Source of the DNA: Holophagaceae bacterium UBA706
GTDB taxonomy: Bacteria > Acidobacteriota > Holophagae > Holophagales > Holophagaceae
Direction: 5' to 3'
NCBI GenBank assembly: GCA_002298155.1
Contig: DBME01000166.1
Coordinates: forward strand, 4,852-13,752
DNA: 8,901 bases
Below, piece after piece: positions 1 through 6,066 of the stretch (its first letter is position 1; every line of letters begins with the position of its first letter). The notes under the pieces were generated by a model that saw only the letters and a list, made by a program, of their open reading frames with translations, had not been told where the DNA came from and did no database searches. A program made the translations under genes and the position numbers.

Positions 1-422
1 ACCAGGCCCCAGCCCAGGGCCGCCCGGGCTCCCAGGGCGATGGGGCCGAAGGCCAGATGGCCCGTGGCCCAAAGGATGGACACGAGCACGGAGAGGGAGC
101 CGATGCCCAGGGCGGTGCCCTGGAGGAAGTGCCGGACCTTGTGGCGGTCCCCGAAGCCATACTGGCCCAGGGGTCTCCTCTCGATCTTGGACATGACCCA
201 GGAGGCCACCAGGACGACGAAGCCGCTGACGGCCTCAGCCGTCAGCATCATCTTAATGACGTCCTCGGGTCCCTTGGGGGCAGGGGGCATTTGACGGAAG
301 AGCATGATGGTCCTGGCCATGATTCGGACGATGGCCACGAACAGGTAGATGCTCCAGCCCGCGCGCAGGCCATGGGGGCCGAAAAAGAGCCAGCGCAGGC
401 GCGAGGAAAGGGTGTCTTCCAT
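1..422 (-). CDS. CPBP/CAAX-protease-like membrane protein, N-terminal part (runs off left edge)
   Basis: An open frame reads leftward from an ATG at 422-420 for 140 codons without a stop and leaves the window, so only the N-terminus is visible. The protein begins MEDTLSSRLRWLFFGPHGLR and has three hydrophobic segments at about residues 21-40, 60-77 and 98-117. Between the second and third segments lies 'ERRPLGQYGFGDRHKVRHF' (about 81-99). A short soluble loop with an '(E)RRPL..YG(L/F)' motif followed by a long amphipathic membrane segment is typical of bacterial CPBP intramembrane protease family proteins. The family's catalytic EExxxR and HxxxN/D motifs would lie further on, outside the window, so activity cannot be judged. 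A weak purine-rich stretch precedes the start. The gene is divergent from the plus-strand genes. It could be another polytopic membrane protein, but a real gene is likely because the hydropathy pattern is coherent and no competing frame makes sense here. Confidence 0.72.
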   Translation of the reverse strand, partial: MEDTLSSRLRWLFFGPHGLRAGWSIYLFVAIVRIMARTIMLFRQMPPAPKGPEDVIKMMLTAEAVSGFVVLVASWVMSKIERRPLGQYGFGDRHKVRHFLQGTALGIGSLSVLVSILWATGHLAFGPIALGARAALGWGL

Positions 423-445
423 GGTCGGAACCGCCTTGGGAAAGG

Positions 446-461
446 ATTCTATTTATATACT
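446..461. promoter_or_regulatory. AT-rich patch, possible divergent -10 region
   Basis: This is the only AT-rich patch in the divergent gap between the CPBP-like gene and the PAS-like gene. On the plus strand TATACT (456-461) matches TATAAT at five of six bases, with a poor TTGGGA 14 bases upstream (436-441). On the minus strand TATAAA (457-452) and TAGAAT (451-446) each match five of six. No good -35 box stands at 16-18 bases for either direction, so the patch marks the probable start region for both genes without fixing a promoter. Confidence 0.35.
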
Positions 462-468
462 GGATTCA

Positions 469-498
469 GCCGGCACGGGTTTAATCCGGCCGGCACGG
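469..498. repeat. Direct repeat GCCGGCACGG, two copies 20 bases apart
   Basis: The ten-base word GCCGGCACGG occurs at 469-478 and again at 489-498, a centre-to-centre spacing of 20 bases, which is about two helical turns. It lies between the AT-rich patch and the Shine-Dalgarno of the PAS-like gene. The spacing would put both copies on the same face of the helix, as expected for a tandem operator. In DNA this rich in G and C a ten-base repeat at short range could also arise by chance. Confidence 0.4.
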
Positions 499-503
499 AC
501 CCC

Positions 504-509
504 GGAGGA
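504..509 (+). promoter_or_regulatory. Shine-Dalgarno of the PAS-like membrane protein
   Basis: GGAGGA stands six bases before the ATG at 516. It is the reason for choosing 516 over in-frame starts further upstream, which would extend the protein back across the divergent gene into sequence with no protein-like character. Confidence 0.75.
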
Positions 510-515
510 CCTGCC

Positions 516-986
516 ATGGCGACCCTGATGAACCTGCCCCCGTGGCCCCACCGCGTGGACGGGGGCGTCCTCCTCCTGGTGGCGGCGCTCTTCCTGGCCT
601 CGATCCTGGCCCACCGCTACTGGCGGGCGAAGATCCGCCTGGAGGACGAACTGGAGGCCCGGGAGCTGGATCTCCAGCGCGCCTATGACCGCTACCGGGC
701 GGCATTCCGCCTCTTGCCGTCGCCGGCGGCCTTCGCGGACCGGGTCACGGGCCTGGTGATGGAGGCCACCCCCGGATGGACGGGCTCGGGGCTGCCGGAA
801 CCCGGGGACGCCCTGTGGGGGGAGGATGCCGCGCTGGAGGCCGCCTGGAGGGCCATCCCGGCCCCGGACGCCGAGCACCGGCCCGCGGATCCCGTGGTGC
901 TCACCGTGGCGGGACGGGCCTTCCGGGCAACCTGCTTTGGGGGCGCCAGCCTCGGGGTGGTCATGCTCGTGCCAACAGAAGGCTGA
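516..986 (+). CDS. Small membrane-anchored protein with degenerate PAS-like domain
   Basis: The 156-residue protein has one hydrophobic segment at about 17-33 (GVLLLVAALFLASILAH), then a basic stop-transfer stretch (RYWRAKIR). A charged heptad-like helix follows at about 37-63, and then a roughly 95-residue globular part. That part begins 'FRLLPSPAAFADRVTGLVMEATPGW' (64-88) and ends in a strand, 'GASLGVVMLVPTEG'. The order 'lP.a....D..G.v..aT.gw ... R.fR...... GvvmlV' resembles a compact PAS fold, without the usual Asn of 'xxNxA' and with no kinase, GGDEF or other output domain after it. This suggests a membrane-tethered sensor or an assembly partner that dimerises through the coiled coil; the function is unknown. 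The gene ends 54 bases before lysS on the same strand, so the two may be co-transcribed. The reading frame, start and membrane anchor are seen directly; the PAS assignment is inference. Confidence 0.75.
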   Translation: MATLMNLPPWPHRVDGGVLLLVAALFLASILAHRYWRAKIRLEDELEARELDLQRAYDRYRAAFRLLPSPAAFADRVTGLVMEATPGWTGSGLPEPGDALWGEDAALEAAWRAIPAPDAEHRPADPVVLTVAGRAFRATCFGGASLGVVMLVPTEG

Positions 987-1031
987 AAAGCGCCCTTCCC
1001 GCGATAAACTGATGTTTTGCGCCACCCGGAT

Positions 1032-1035
1032 GGAG
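1032..1035 (+). promoter_or_regulatory. Shine-Dalgarno that sets the lysS start
   Basis: GGAG lies five bases before the ATG at 1041. It favours this start over the in-frame TTG at 1017, which would add eight residues (MRHPDGDC) that do not look like the N-terminus of a lysyl-tRNA synthetase and has no comparable ribosome site in front of it. Confidence 0.65.
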
Positions 1036-1040
1036 ATTGC

Positions 1041-2570
1041 ATGCAACTGAGCCAGTACCGCCAAGTCCGCATCGAGAAGCTGGAGAAGCTCAAGGCCCTC
1101 GGGCTGGATGTCTGGCCCCGCAAGGCCGAACGCACCCACGGCATCGTGGAGATCCTGGAGGCCCACGACCGCGAGGACGCCAAGACCCCCAACGAGGAAC
1201 TCGAGCGCATCAACCAGGTGGTCAGCGTCATGGGGCGGGTCATCGCCATCCGCGAGATGGGCAAGAGCGTCTTCGTCCACATGACCGAGATGGGTTCCAG
1301 CCTCCAGGCCTACTTCCGCATGAACGACCTGGCCGAACCGGGCTGGGAAGTGGTCAAGCTGCTGGATCTGGGCGACTTCATCTCCGTCACCGGCCCCCTC
1401 ATGCGCACCCGCATGGGTGAACTGTCCGTGCGGGCCGAGCGCATCCAGTTCCTCACCAAGGCCCACCTGCCCCTGCCCGAGAAGTGGCACGGCCTCCAGG
1501 ACAAGGAGCTTCGGTACCGCCAGCGCTACCTCGACCTCGTCTCCAACCCGGAGGTCCTCCACACCTTCCAGGCCCGGTCCCGCATCATCGCCGGGGTGCG
1601 GCGCTACATGGAGAACCAGCGCTTCCTGGAGGTCGAGACCCCCATGATGCAGCCCATCCCCGGGGGCGCCACCGCCAGGCCCTTCGTGACGCACCACAAC
1701 GCCCTGGACATCCCCCTGTACCTTCGCATCGCGCCCGAACTCTACCTCAAGCGCCTGATCGTGGGCGGCTTCGAGCGGGTCTTCGAGGTCAACCGGAATT
1801 TCCGGAACGAAGGCGTCTCCATGCGCCACAACCCCGAGTTCACCATGCTGGAGTGCTACGCCGCCGGCGACGACCTCCGGGACGTCATGGTGCTCACGGA
1901 GAACATGTTCAAGGAGATCGCCACCCTCATGGGCGGGGTCGAACGGCCCTGGGGCCTCGACGCGGAGGGCAACCCCCAGATCATCAGCTACCAGACGCCC
2001 TTCCGGCGCCTGACCCTCAAGGACGCCACGGCCCAGTCCGGGAACATCGATCGCGCGCGCCTGGAGGATCCCGCCGAGATCCTGAAGCTCGCCAAGGAGA
2101 TCCACGTCGAGGACGCCGAGAAGCAGACGCCGGGCGCGCTGCTGGGGGCCCTCTTCGAGCACCACGCGGAGCACCACCTCATCCAGCCGACCTTCATCAC
2201 CGAGTACCCGGTGGAGCTGAGCCCCCTCACCAAGAACCTCCCCGGCGACGACGCCTTCGTGGACCGGTTCGAGCTCTTCATCGCGGGCATGGAACTGGCC
2301 AACGCCTACTCGGAGCTCAACGATCCCGTCGTCCAGATGGAGCGTTTCCAGGCCCAGCTCCAGGAGCGCGAGGCCGGGAACGACGAGGCCATGCTGCTGG
2401 ACGAGGACTTCATCGAGGCCCTGGAACACGGATTCCCCCCCTGCGGCGGACTCGGCGTGGGGATGGATCGTATGGTGATGCTGATGACCAACAGCTCATC
2501 TATTCGCGATGTCCTGCTTTTCCCGCTTATGCGCCCCATGGTAAAAACCGGCGAAGAAGTCGCCGACTGA
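1041..2570 (+). CDS. lysS: Lysyl-tRNA synthetase, class II (LysRS)
   Basis: This cytoplasmic enzyme joins lysine to tRNA(Lys) using ATP, an essential step of translation. The 509-residue length is normal for bacterial class II LysRS. An N-terminal OB-fold anticodon-binding domain is visible at about 60-145 (VSVMGRVIAIREMGKSVF onward). It is followed by the linker 'LRYRQRYLDL' and the class II catalytic core. Motif 1 is FLEVETPMM...GGATARPF at about 195-215. Motif 2 is RNFRNEG at 252-258, followed by RHNPEFTMLECY. Motif 3 is GGLGVGMDRMVML at about 469-481, with the ATP-binding Arg477. The lysine-pocket segment 'ELANAYSELNDP' is also present. I see no frameshift, missing motif or unusual insertion. 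No intrinsic terminator follows the stop. A possible -10 (GATAAA, 1003-1008) precedes it without a convincing -35, so it may be read from the upstream PAS-like gene. The identity is secure. Confidence 0.98.
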   Translation: MQLSQYRQVRIEKLEKLKALGLDVWPRKAERTHGIVEILEAHDREDAKTPNEELERINQVVSVMGRVIAIREMGKSVFVHMTEMGSSLQAYFRMNDLAEPGWEVVKLLDLGDFISVTGPLMRTRMGELSVRAERIQFLTKAHLPLPEKWHGLQDKELRYRQRYLDLVSNPEVLHTFQARSRIIAGVRRYMENQRFLEVETPMMQPIPGGATARPFVTHHNALDIPLYLRIAPELYLKRLIVGGFERVFEVNRNFRNEGVSMRHNPEFTMLECYAAGDDLRDVMVLTENMFKEIATLMGGVERPWGLDAEGNPQIISYQTPFRRLTLKDATAQSGNIDRARLEDPAEILKLAKEIHVEDAEKQTPGALLGALFEHHAEHHLIQPTFITEYPVELSPLTKNLPGDDAFVDRFELFIAGMELANAYSELNDPVVQMERFQAQLQEREAGNDEAMLLDEDFIEALEHGFPPCGGLGVGMDRMVMLMTNSSSIRDVLLFPLMRPMVKTGEEVAD

Positions 2571-2576
2571 ATTTTC

Positions 2577-2606
2577 TTGACAGGCTGCCTGCCCTGGCCG
2601 AATGCT
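2577..2606 (+). promoter_or_regulatory. Possible sigma-70-type promoter after lysS
   Basis: A perfect TTGACA hexamer at 2577-2582 begins six bases after the lysS stop codon. Eighteen bases further on is AATGCT (2601-2606), which matches TATAAT at only three positions. The -35 is ideal and the -10 is poor, so on its own this would be a weak or activator-dependent promoter for the exported-protein genes. It overlaps the sigma-54-type element described separately. A small inverted repeat, CAGGC-T-GCCTG (2581-2591), sits on the edge of the -35 and could bind a regulator. Confidence 0.35.
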
Positions 2607-2610
2607 TGCT
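2595..2610 (+). promoter_or_regulatory. Candidate sigma-54 (RpoN) -24/-12 promoter
   Basis: TGGCCGAATGCTTGCT matches the RpoN consensus TGGCAC-N5-TTGCW at the key positions: TGGC at 2595-2598, TTGCT at 2606-2610, and the GG and GC pairs separated by exactly ten bases. A start site would be expected near 2620, giving a leader of about 27 bases that contains the strong Shine-Dalgarno of the following gene. The site lies in the only intergenic gap ahead of the two exported-protein genes. If real, their expression needs an enhancer-binding activator and would be conditional. The match is seen in the sequence; use by RpoN is inference. Confidence 0.5.
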
Positions 2611-2636
2611 GAACATTCCATGAAGTTCACACGTTC

Positions 2637-2641
2637 GGAGG
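2637..2641 (+). promoter_or_regulatory. Strong Shine-Dalgarno of the beta-rich exported protein
   Basis: GGAGG, within the longer purine run GGAGGGGGAG (2637-2646), stands six bases before the ATG at 2648. It is the strongest ribosome site in the window and fixes this start, which also places a proper signal peptide at the N-terminus. Confidence 0.8.
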
Positions 2642-2647
2642 GGGAGC

Positions 2648-5600
2648 ATGTCCTCGCCAGCCAAAGCCCGTTCAGCGAAAGCCGTGTCGGTCCTCCTGCT
2701 CCTGGGGATGGGGGCCGGCATCGCCCAGACCCCGCCCGTGCCCGTCCCGCCCGTACCGACGCCGCCACCCGGCACCGGCAGCGTGGTGGGGGCCGTCGTC
2801 AAGGCCCTGGGCGGCGCCGCCACCCAGTCCGTCAAGGCCGTGGGGAAGGCCCTGGAACCCAAGCCTGACGACGTCAAGAAGGCCGTGGAGAAGATCCTCA
2901 CGCCCCAGATCTCCGAGTTCGTCCTGGACGGGTTCCCCGTGACCCGGGTGGAACCCGCCGCCGACACGACCCCCGCGGCCTTCAGCGGCAAGGGCTACCT
3001 GGTCCTGCCGGCCCCCTTGGGCGGCCTGGAGGTCACCTTCCAGAACCTGACCATCACGGGCAACCAGGCGGCAGGCTCCCTCACGGCGGAGTTCTCCTCC
3101 GGCAAGACCGTCGACCACCAGGGCTGGCAGTGGGCGCCCACGTCCGTGAAGATCTCCGACAAGGGCAGCCATCTCCTGGGAACCATGGCCATGGGCCACC
3201 TCAAGGTGGTCCTGGACACCGCCACCTTCACCCACACCGGCCTCACGGGCTCCCTGCTCCTGGGCGACATCCCCCTGGCCGAGGGGCCCTTCAAGGCCAC
3301 CCTCGAAGGGGCCGAGATCCTCTTCTCCGAAGCGGCGCCCAGCCTCAAGGGGAACCTCCGGGTCACCCTGGACGGCGGTTTCCGCAACGGCGACACGGGC
3401 GTGCCCGTGGACGTCACCAGCCCGGTGGCCTTCGATCCCGCCCTCCTCTCCGGCACCGGCGTGCTGTGCGACGCCCTGGCGGCGGATCTGCCCGTGGAGG
3501 ACCAGGGCCTGGTCTTCCGCATGGAGAAGCTCACCTACGCCCTGGAACGCGGCGTGCCCCTGCTCAGGGGCTCCGCGAGGCTGGGCTTCCCCCTGCAGAC
3601 CTTCTGCATGGCGGCCAGCACGGGCCAGCCCTACCTCTCCAGCCCGAGCTCCGCCACCCTGCGGGGCACGGCCTACGCCCTGGATGTGACCCGTCCCGCC
3701 GCGGGCATGATCGCCATCCCGCAACTGGCCGGCCAGGAAGGGATCCGCGGCGCCGCCAACGCGCGCGTCACCACCCCCACCCTGGCGGCCTCGCCCGTGG
3801 CGGTGCACCGCACCGAGCCCCGGGGCTTCTCGGGGGCCTTCCCCCTGCCGGCGGCCACCCTCCTGCCCTCGGGCCTCACCACCTACCACCTGAAGGTGGA
3901 GGCGGGCACGGCCGTGGTGAAGGAAGGCGCGCTGGACGCCGAGAACACCCGGATCACCGGCAGCGTCTCCTGGGGACCCGGCTGGACCAGCCAGGTGCTT
4001 TTCAAGGATGCCGCCGCCGACCTCGAGGACGGCCTCTACCTCACCCGGGCCTACCTCCAGGGCGAAGTGGCCGTGGGCGCCTACGGCGTCCAGACGGGAT
4101 CCCTCCTCCCCGTGGTCTGCGATTTCTCCACCACCCGGTCCCCCGGGACGACGCCGCCGGCCTGGAAGGGCATCCGCATGCCGGGCTACCTCCTGGCCCT
4201 GCCGGAGGAGATCTTCCGCTTCGACGCGGCCTATGACCGCATGCCGGTGTTCGTGCCCGCCAAGGACGGCGCCTTCGAGGCCAACGGCGGCTTCTCGGGC
4301 AAGATCGCGGTCAACCTCCCCGGCGAGGTCTTCCTGCACGTCATGCCCCTGAAGATGGACCCCTTCGACCTGGAGTTCGCCGACGGCGTGGTGCTGGACG
4401 CCCCCCGGGTCCAGGGGAAGACGACCCTGGACAAGTCACCGGTCCTGCCTGATTTCTTCCTGCCCATCGCCTTCGACCTGGGCCAGAACGGCGCCAGCCG
4501 GATCCAGATCAACACCCAGACGCCCCAGGGCGACGTGAACCTCAAGACGGACCTGGTGGGGGTGGACATCGTCCTGGCTTCGGCCATGCTCAACCCCACC
4601 AACATCGACCTCTCGGGGCGGTTCGACTTCCACCTGAAGGGCGCCCCGCTGCCTTCGATCACCTTCGACCACATGGTCATGGAGGTCACCGGCGGCGGCA
4701 TCGAGGGCGTGAAGGCCCCCTATACCTACGCCGTCGTGGGTTCCCTGTGGTCGAACATGCAGGGCCAGCCCCGGGTCAGCCTCTGGGGCTACGGCTTCGG
4801 CCTGCAGGAGAACGGCTACGGCACCAAGGATGACGGCCGGTTCTTCGTGGGCTTCGGCGGCGACATGGACATCAACCCGGTGCTGAGCTCGGTGTACAAC
4901 CGGGTGCTCTTCACCACGGAGAAGGACAATCCCGAGACGGGCACGGTGGAGATCGAGAAGGGCTTCGAGATCCAGCAGAGCCTTCCGGGCATGGGCTCCA
5001 TGCAGGGCTCGCTCAACTTCAAGGTGGATACCGCCGGCGACGACGTGTCCGACGCCTACTTCCTGGGCACGGGCAAGGTGAAGCTGGACATGGGCGACGC
5101 CCCCCTGAACCTCGACGCGGGGTTCCGCTTCGGCCGCAGCTACAAGGACACCGACTCCTTCCCCTACTTCTACCTGCTGGGGCACGCCAACTTCCCCGAG
5201 TCCGGCATCGCCGTCGCCCCCGACGTGGAAATCTACGGGCTCTCGGGCGGCCTGACCCAGAACTTCAAGCCCGACGAGATCCGCAACACCGAGACCATCA
5301 CGGGCACCCCCGACAAGGCGCTGGGCATCGGCATCATGGCCGGCGTCCAGGTGGGGACCTCGGACAACTACACCTTCCACGGCGACCTGGACCTCTACGT
5401 GGCCCAGAACCTCACCACGCTCATCCAGGGCCAGGGCTACCTCATGGCCGGGCGCGAGGATACCCCGCCGGACCGGACGGTCACCGCGGACATCTCCTTC
5501 ACCCGCTCCCCCAACACCTTCCACGCCGTGCTGGACGCGGACCTCACCTTCTACTCGGGACTCCTGCACTTCGTGGGCACGGTGGAGATGAAGTTCGATC

Positions 5601-6064
5601 CCACCACCAAGTTCCTGCACATCGGCACCCCCCAGTCGCCCCTGACGGCCACGTACATGAACGGCCTGGCCTCGGGAAACGGCTACTTCGACGCGGACTT
5701 CACCCCGTCCGGGACGCAGTTCACCGCCGGCGGCGGGTTCTCGCTGGATTCCGGCAACCGGGACTTCGGCATCGTCTGGGGCCGCCTCTACGTCAACGTC
5801 TGGGGCGACCTGATCGTGGTCATCGACCCCCTCTGGAACGCCTCCATGGCCGGCACCCTCAACATGCAGGGGGGCGCCGCGTTCGGCATGAAGTTCGAAA
5901 CCTTCTGGCACACCTACCGGGTGACCATCTTCAGTGGCGACATCGCCGCGAACATGGCCTTCCGGGCCCCGGGGTCACCGACGCTGTCCGGGCATGTGGA
6001 CGTTTCGTATTCGGTTCTCGGCGGGCTCTTCTCGGGCAGCGCCGGCGTGGACATGGAGTTCTAG
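2648..6064 (+). CDS. Large exported beta-rich protein of unknown family, possible outer-membrane barrel C-terminus
   Basis: The protein has 1138 residues and I do not recognise its family. Residues 1-26 form a Sec signal peptide: basic start, hydrophobic core VSVLLLLGMGAG, and cleavage likely after GIA26. No lipobox cysteine is present. A proline-rich stretch follows (about 29-41, PPVPVPPVPTPPP), then an amphipathic helical segment (about 45-88) with Lys/Ala repeats. From about residue 90 to the end the chain is nearly all short alternating beta strands joined by Gly/Asp/Asn turns, with few helices and only three cysteines (274, 320, 491). The last hairpin (1112-1138) ends SAGVDMEF, which fits the beta-signal pattern polar-x-Gly-x-x-hydrophobic-x-aromatic and has the terminal Phe of outer-membrane barrels. 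The middle (about 90-640) reads like layered beta-sheet repeats, and the part after about 700 reads like strands of a barrel or beta-solenoid. It has its own promoter candidates and is coupled to the FN3 gene downstream. Export is well supported; outer-membrane location is inference. A periplasmic or extracellular beta-solenoid is the main alternative. Confidence 0.93.
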   Translation: MSSPAKARSAKAVSVLLLLGMGAGIAQTPPVPVPPVPTPPPGTGSVVGAVVKALGGAATQSVKAVGKALEPKPDDVKKAVEKILTPQISEFVLDGFPVTRVEPAADTTPAAFSGKGYLVLPAPLGGLEVTFQNLTITGNQAAGSLTAEFSSGKTVDHQGWQWAPTSVKISDKGSHLLGTMAMGHLKVVLDTATFTHTGLTGSLLLGDIPLAEGPFKATLEGAEILFSEAAPSLKGNLRVTLDGGFRNGDTGVPVDVTSPVAFDPALLSGTGVLCDALAADLPVEDQGLVFRMEKLTYALERGVPLLRGSARLGFPLQTFCMAASTGQPYLSSPSSATLRGTAYALDVTRPAAGMIAIPQLAGQEGIRGAANARVTTPTLAASPVAVHRTEPRGFSGAFPLPAATLLPSGLTTYHLKVEAGTAVVKEGALDAENTRITGSVSWGPGWTSQVLFKDAAADLEDGLYLTRAYLQGEVAVGAYGVQTGSLLPVVCDFSTTRSPGTTPPAWKGIRMPGYLLALPEEIFRFDAAYDRMPVFVPAKDGAFEANGGFSGKIAVNLPGEVFLHVMPLKMDPFDLEFADGVVLDAPRVQGKTTLDKSPVLPDFFLPIAFDLGQNGASRIQINTQTPQGDVNLKTDLVGVDIVLASAMLNPTNIDLSGRFDFHLKGAPLPSITFDHMVMEVTGGGIEGVKAPYTYAVVGSLWSNMQGQPRVSLWGYGFGLQENGYGTKDDGRFFVGFGGDMDINPVLSSVYNRVLFTTEKDNPETGTVEIEKGFEIQQSLPGMGSMQGSLNFKVDTAGDDVSDAYFLGTGKVKLDMGDAPLNLDAGFRFGRSYKDTDSFPYFYLLGHANFPESGIAVAPDVEIYGLSGGLTQNFKPDEIRNTETITGTPDKALGIGIMAGVQVGTSDNYTFHGDLDLYVAQNLTTLIQGQGYLMAGREDTPPDRTVTADISFTRSPNTFHAVLDADLTFYSGLLHFVGTVEMKFDPTTKFLHIGTPQSPLTATYMNGLASGNGYFDADFTPSGTQFTAGGGFSLDSGNRDFGIVWGRLYVNVWGDLIVVIDPLWNASMAGTLNMQGGAAFGMKFETFWHTYRVTIFSGDIAANMAFRAPGSPTLSGHVDVSYSVLGGLFSGSAGVDMEF
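6055..6058 (+). promoter_or_regulatory. Shine-Dalgarno of the FN3 gene, inside the preceding gene
   Basis: GGAG lies within the last codons of the beta-rich protein gene (Met-Glu of its final DMEF) and eight bases before the ATG at 6067. Ribosomes finishing the first gene uncover and can reuse this site, so the two proteins are probably translationally coupled and made in a linked ratio. Confidence 0.65.
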
Positions 6065-6066
6065 CC

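Noticed and set aside
1017..1040. A TTG start that would lengthen LysRS by eight residues.
   Set aside because: The ATG at 1041 has GGAG at a good distance and gives the normal N-terminus and length of the family.
453..2429. A 658-codon open frame on the minus strand across the PAS-like gene and lysS.
   Set aside because: It lies antisense to the certain lysS gene, its product is a compositionally odd Val/Leu/Gly/His/Asp-rich sequence with no domain, and such frames are expected where third codon positions are nearly all G or C.
2581..2591. CAGGC-T-GCCTG as an intrinsic terminator for lysS.
   Set aside because: The loop would be a single base and no T-run follows, so it cannot act as a terminator hairpin; it was kept only as a possible operator.
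2672..5911. Two long minus-strand frames (4339-2672 and 5911-4436) opposite the beta-rich protein gene.
   Set aside because: Same GC-bias effect; no plausible starts, domains or ribosome sites, and the plus-strand frame is continuous and protein-like throughout.
2648..6064. Assigning the beta-rich protein to autotransporters, two-partner secretion TpsA proteins or Tc toxins.
   Set aside because: I see no passenger/barrel boundary with an autotransporter linker, no TPS or haemagglutinin repeat, and no toxin-specific motif; the only firm features are the signal peptide, beta-rich composition and C-terminal pattern.
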